From Paraktedonobacter sp035294465 (GTDB taxonomy: Bacteria > Chloroflexota > Ktedonobacteria > Ktedonobacterales > Ktedonobacteraceae): DNA of 25,508 nt. Below the pieces are notes generated by a model. It was not told where the DNA came from. It saw only the letters and a list, made by a program, of their open reading frames with translations, and did no database searches. A program made the translations under genes and the position numbers. Below, one piece after another: positions 23,995 through 25,508 of the stretch. The stretch spans positions 1 to 25,508 of the forward strand of contig DATGKW010000147.1 of assembly GCA_035294465.1 (NCBI GenBank), read 5' to 3'. Each line of letters starts with the position of its first letter. Position 1 is the first letter of the stretch.

Positions 23995-24132
23995 TTATCA
24001 ACAACGACTAGCGTTGAATTGGCTCTAATCCACGCTTGGGGGTCTTCCGATCCTAACGCAAAAGGGCATAATGACAGTAATTTTGACAGTTAATGCCTCA
24101 GAAATTCACCTGTTATCATGCCTTTTTGTTCT

Positions 24133-25266
24133 CTATCCGAAGAAGTTTTCCAGCTTATCTATAGCGTCTTGCTGCATGGCAGGGAGTACATGAGAGTACG
24201 TGTCCATTGTCATCTTGATCGTACTATGTCCCAGGATCTCTTGCACAATCTTCGGATGGACCCCCATACTCAGGAGAACCGTTGCAGCGCTATGCCGGAG
24301 GTCGTGGAAGCGTATGGTCGGCAGCCCTGCCTTTTTCAGCAGGGCATGGAAATTCCAATACAGGCTGCGCTCACTGACGTACCCTCCAAATTGATTACTA
24401 AACACTAGATCATGGTCAACCCACTTCTCACCGGCTGCTATCCGCGCTTCTTTTTGCCGGAGGCGGTGTTGCCGCAGAACATCTACAACAAACTGAGGTA
24501 ACATGATTTTTCTCCGGCTACTGGCTGTTTTTGGTTCACTTTCATGCTGTCCCGTGCCGGTTTCTCGTACCAGGGAATAGCGAACACGCAGGCACCGGGT
24601 TTCAAAATCGATGTCCGACCAGTGCAAGGCAAGCAGTTCCCCCCGGCGCAAGCCAAGCGTAGCAGCAACATAGATGCACGCCTCAAACCTATGGCCCTTA
24701 GCGGCTTCAAGAAGCGCTCGTACTTGCTCCCTGGTAAGGGGTTGCACCTCGTGCCGTTGGATGCGGGGAGCCTCAACTCGATCACATACATTGTAGGCAA
24801 CCAAGCCCACTTTCACCGCATACTTTAAGGCGTTATGCAAAACTACGTGAATGAGCATCACGCTACCAGGGGTCAGACCCTCTCTCTGCGCGCGGGCATA
24901 AAGGGCCTGAACCTGGCTAGCTGTCAACTTTTGCAATTGGACATTTCCAAAGGCAGGGATCAGGTGATTGTACACGACAGCACGATACCCCCTGTACGTT
25001 TGCGGTCGGATCTTTGATCGGTGAACATCCTCTAGCCAGAATTCTAAAAATTGCCTAACTGTTTGACGCGGGCCGGTGGCGAGCGTGCCCTGCCGGATCT
25101 CGAACTTGATATCCTCTAGCTTCTTCTCTGCCTCCTTTTGCGTCCTGGCGTAACGCACAACGCGTGCCCCCGTGTTGGGATTTTTGATGCTGGCGACGTA
25201 GCGGCCATCTTTGCGCCGATAGACGGTTCCGCCGCCATAGGTGCTTTTCTTGCGTTCTCTCATCAT
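24133..25266 (-). CDS. Tyrosine recombinase / integrase (phage or ICE type)
   Basis: This 377-residue site-specific recombinase has the three expected parts. They are an N-terminal AP2-like arm-binding region (about 8-60, GGGTVYRRKDGRYVASI), a core-binding SAM-like domain (about 65-165), and the catalytic domain. The catalytic residues are all visible: Arg207 (LGLRRGE), Lys246, His321-x-x-Arg324 (HDLRH), His347 (LGHST) and the nucleophile Tyr357 (DTYSHV). The start is ATG with AGGAGG 8 nt upstream; a second ATG follows at once. It is complete and likely active. Because it is read towards pstB, the attachment site is expected between its stop and pstB (23932-24132), with the mobile element extending to the right beyond the window. 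It is unlike XerC/XerD in length and N-terminus. Confidence 0.93.
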   Translation of the reverse strand: MMRERKKSTYGGGTVYRRKDGRYVASIKNPNTGARVVRYARTQKEAEKKLEDIKFEIRQGTLATGPRQTVRQFLEFWLEDVHRSKIRPQTYRGYRAVVYNHLIPAFGNVQLQKLTASQVQALYARAQREGLTPGSVMLIHVVLHNALKYAVKVGLVAYNVCDRVEAPRIQRHEVQPLTREQVRALLEAAKGHRFEACIYVAATLGLRRGELLALHWSDIDFETRCLRVRYSLVRETGTGQHESEPKTASSRRKIMLPQFVVDVLRQHRLRQKEARIAAGEKWVDHDLVFSNQFGGYVSERSLYWNFHALLKKAGLPTIRFHDLRHSAATVLLSMGVHPKIVQEILGHSTIKMTMDTYSHVLPAMQQDAIDKLENFFG

Positions 25267-25303
25267 GATGGTTTCCTCCTGTGTTCTTCCATCGGTTTTT
25301 TCG

Positions 25304-25344
25304 GGTCCAGGAAGGCCCTAGCGGGGCCTTGTTTCGCCTGGACC
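25304..25344. other. Two-tier hairpin upstream of the integrase gene
   Basis: Outer arms GGTCCAGG (25304-25311) and CCTGGACC (25337-25344) enclose inner arms AAGGCCC (25312-25318) and GGGCCTT (25324-25330), with a 6-base bulge GTTTCG on one side. It lies about 40 bp before the integrase start, inside its likely leader. No T run follows on either strand, so it is not a normal terminator. It could be a regulatory structure of the element or a recombination-related cruciform. Confidence 0.6.
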
Positions 25345-25391
25345 TCTGAGGATACCGACCCCGAAATATGGGCCGTTATGGATAGTCGAGC

Positions 25392-25508
25392 TTATATAAA
25401 GCAATAGCCGCTTTCGCAAGGAAGATCCTCCTCAAGAAAGGTCAACTGGTCATACTCGGAAGTGGCTTGATCCAGCGGCTTGAGTTTGGACGAGAAGAAC
25501 ACGCGATC
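25392..25508 (-). CDS. Partial open frame, C-terminal 38 residues, unknown
   Basis: On the minus strand a frame is open from the window edge (25508) to a TAA at 25392, giving a 38-residue C-terminus (DRVFFSSKLKPLDQ... to ...CESGYCFI). The other two frames on this strand are closed in the same stretch. The composition is protein-like and there are two cysteines near the end. It would be the gene preceding the integrase in the element, with a gap of about 125 bp. Too little is present to name it. Confidence 0.35.
   Translation of the reverse strand, partial: DRVFFSSKLKPLDQATSEYDQLTFLEEDLPCESGYCFI

Noticed and set aside
23932..24132. tRNA gene or tRNA fragment as integrase attachment site
   Set aside because: No T-arm consensus or cloverleaf pairing could be found in this stretch.

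Overview
The window looks like a chromosomal piece of a Chloroflexota bacterium, most probably of the Ktedonobacteria. That placement is inferred from gene style: a PASTA Ser/Thr kinase, a Gram-positive-like class A PBP, lipoprotein PstS, a GH57/GT pair and moderately high GC. No marker gene here proves it. Most genes are intact housekeeping or envelope genes. The right end enters a probable integrated element.

Layout. (1) Positions 1-12369 are all on the minus strand. In transcription order they are selB (selenocysteine elongation factor), a PASTA-domain Ser/Thr kinase, cydD-cydC (thiol ABC exporter, 4-nt overlap), a GT-B glycosyltransferase, a GH57 glycosidase, and a membrane-anchored lytic transglycosylase. 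(2) Positions 12786-16563 are on the plus strand: uvrC with a possible small leader ORF, then a tight three-gene set (FmdB-type zinc ribbon, unknown 73-aa protein, soluble histidine kinase) behind a near-consensus sigma-70 promoter. (3) A class A penicillin-binding protein is on the minus strand, convergent with the kinase; a perfect 34-bp inverted repeat sits between them. (4) The phosphate operon is on the plus strand: pstS, pstC, pstA, a 74-aa unknown and pstB. It is preceded by an approximately 11-bp-spaced TTAAC repeat array that resembles a Pho box, with a strong terminator hairpin between pstS and pstC. (5) A tyrosine integrase on the minus strand lies directly after pstB, with a partial ORF behind it that runs off the window; this is probably the edge of an integrated element.

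How the genes relate. The lytic transglycosylase, PBP and PASTA kinase all concern peptidoglycan turnover, synthesis and sensing, though they are not one operon. The GT and GH57 genes probably form an alpha-glucan pair. pstSCAB is a complete high-affinity phosphate ABC importer with its own regulatory signals.

The most unusual material is non-coding or small. It comprises two diverged copies of a ~180-bp repeat with terminal inverted repeats and a conserved hairpin core (2773-2960 and 8180-8364), the perfect 34-bp palindrome at 16571-16648, the 74-aa protein lodged between pstA and pstB, and a histidine kinase with an altered G1 box. No tRNA, rRNA, CRISPR array or complete insertion sequence was seen.
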